Source: Alphaproteobacteria bacterium | GTDB lineage: Bacteria; Pseudomonadota; Alphaproteobacteria; SP197 | Direction: 5' to 3' | DNA length: 62,755 bases | NCBI GenBank assembly: GCA_016869675.1 | Contig: VGDP01000017.1 | Location: 1-62,755, forward strand | Shown: positions 62,637 to 62,755 of the stretch, piece after piece | Numbering within the stretch: position 1 is the stretch's first letter | Layout: each line of letters opens with the position of its first letter | Program-made: the position numbers and the translations under genes | The notes under the pieces: model-generated | Database searches by the model: none | What the model was told of the DNA's origin: nothing | Seen by the model: only the letters and a program-made list of their open reading frames with translations

Positions 62637-62694
62637 ACTTCTATCGAGACAACGTTCTCCGCCTCCGGCGGCACCGACGAAGACCCCAGTATCC

Positions 62695-62736
62695 GCGCGG
62701 TTCACCCACCAAAGCTGTTGACCGAGTGAACCGCGC
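62695..62736. repeat. 11-bp inverted repeat downstream of tRNA-Ser
   Basis: GCGCGGTTCAC (62695-62705) and GTGAACCGCGC (62726-62736) pair perfectly around a 20-nt loop, 59 bp after the tRNA. It has no T-tract, so it may be a terminator or a mobile-element or regulatory repeat. Confidence 0.5.
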
Positions 62737-62755
62737 CGGAGCCCGAATTCGTCTC

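Overview
The window reads as chromosomal DNA of a very GC-rich alphaproteobacterium, most likely of the Rhodospirillales/Geminicoccaceae type. This is inferred from gene content: DUF1013 (TrcR), DUF1192 and DUF2333 proteins, an argS-SPOR-nagZ block, a bifunctional HldE, an alphaproteobacterial GTTC-N7-GTTC LexA box and an AT-rich Zur box. Genes are densely packed, with many 1-4 nt stop/start overlaps. No stretch longer than 300 bases lacks a gene candidate or site, and no CRISPR array or rRNA was seen.

Left edge (1-700): insertion-sequence debris, with an IS3-type OrfA start, an IS5-type transposase N-terminus and a Tat-signal ORF caught between them. 700-4060: zinc uptake, znuA diverging from zur-znuC-znuB across a perfect Zur palindrome. 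4060-13200: a putatively SOS-controlled zinc-ribbon gene, a PuuB-like FAD oxidoreductase, then housekeeping genes (nagZ, SPOR protein, argS, dgt, erpA, DUF1499, xth, cold-shock protein). 13200-28300: an M81 peptidase, a Rieske oxygenase, ilvD, a quinone reductase, TrcR-like DUF1013, two acyl-CoA ligases, speD-speE, an acyl-CoA dehydrogenase with a cupin, and hldE.

The most interesting block is 28300-43200. Two divergent operons share a 129-bp control region with a CTGTAAT-CGAT-ATTACAG palindrome next to an RpiR-family regulator. The leftward operon encodes an FAD amine/amino-acid oxidase, a complete branched-chain-type ABC transporter (permease LivM fused to ATPase LivG) and a gamma-glutamyltransferase. 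The rightward operon encodes RpiR, a class III aminotransferase, a glutamine-synthetase-like ligase, a FluG-like amidohydrolase, a chimeric hydrolase remnant, a GMC alcohol dehydrogenase and a GNAT enzyme. Together they look like an undescribed uptake and gamma-glutamylation route for an amine or amino alcohol. The substrate is inferred, not shown.

From 43200 to 47130 lies a compact tungsten aldehyde oxidoreductase module of the AorABC type with a MoaD-like protein. From 47330 to 54110 there is a frameshifted SH3 gene and a homogentisate-type aromatic cluster (FAD hydroxylase, DUF2783, metallo-hydrolase, FAH-family hydrolase, Rieske oxygenase, HmgA-like dioxygenase). From 54200 to 59860 there are a hydroxyproline-betaine-epimerase-like enolase, a small-molecule kinase, carnitine-type CoA ligase and hydratase, and a DapA-family enzyme. 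The right end shows decay (a truncated hemerythrin gene and a ppk2 broken by one stop codon), then a DUF2333 gene and tRNA-Ser(GCT).
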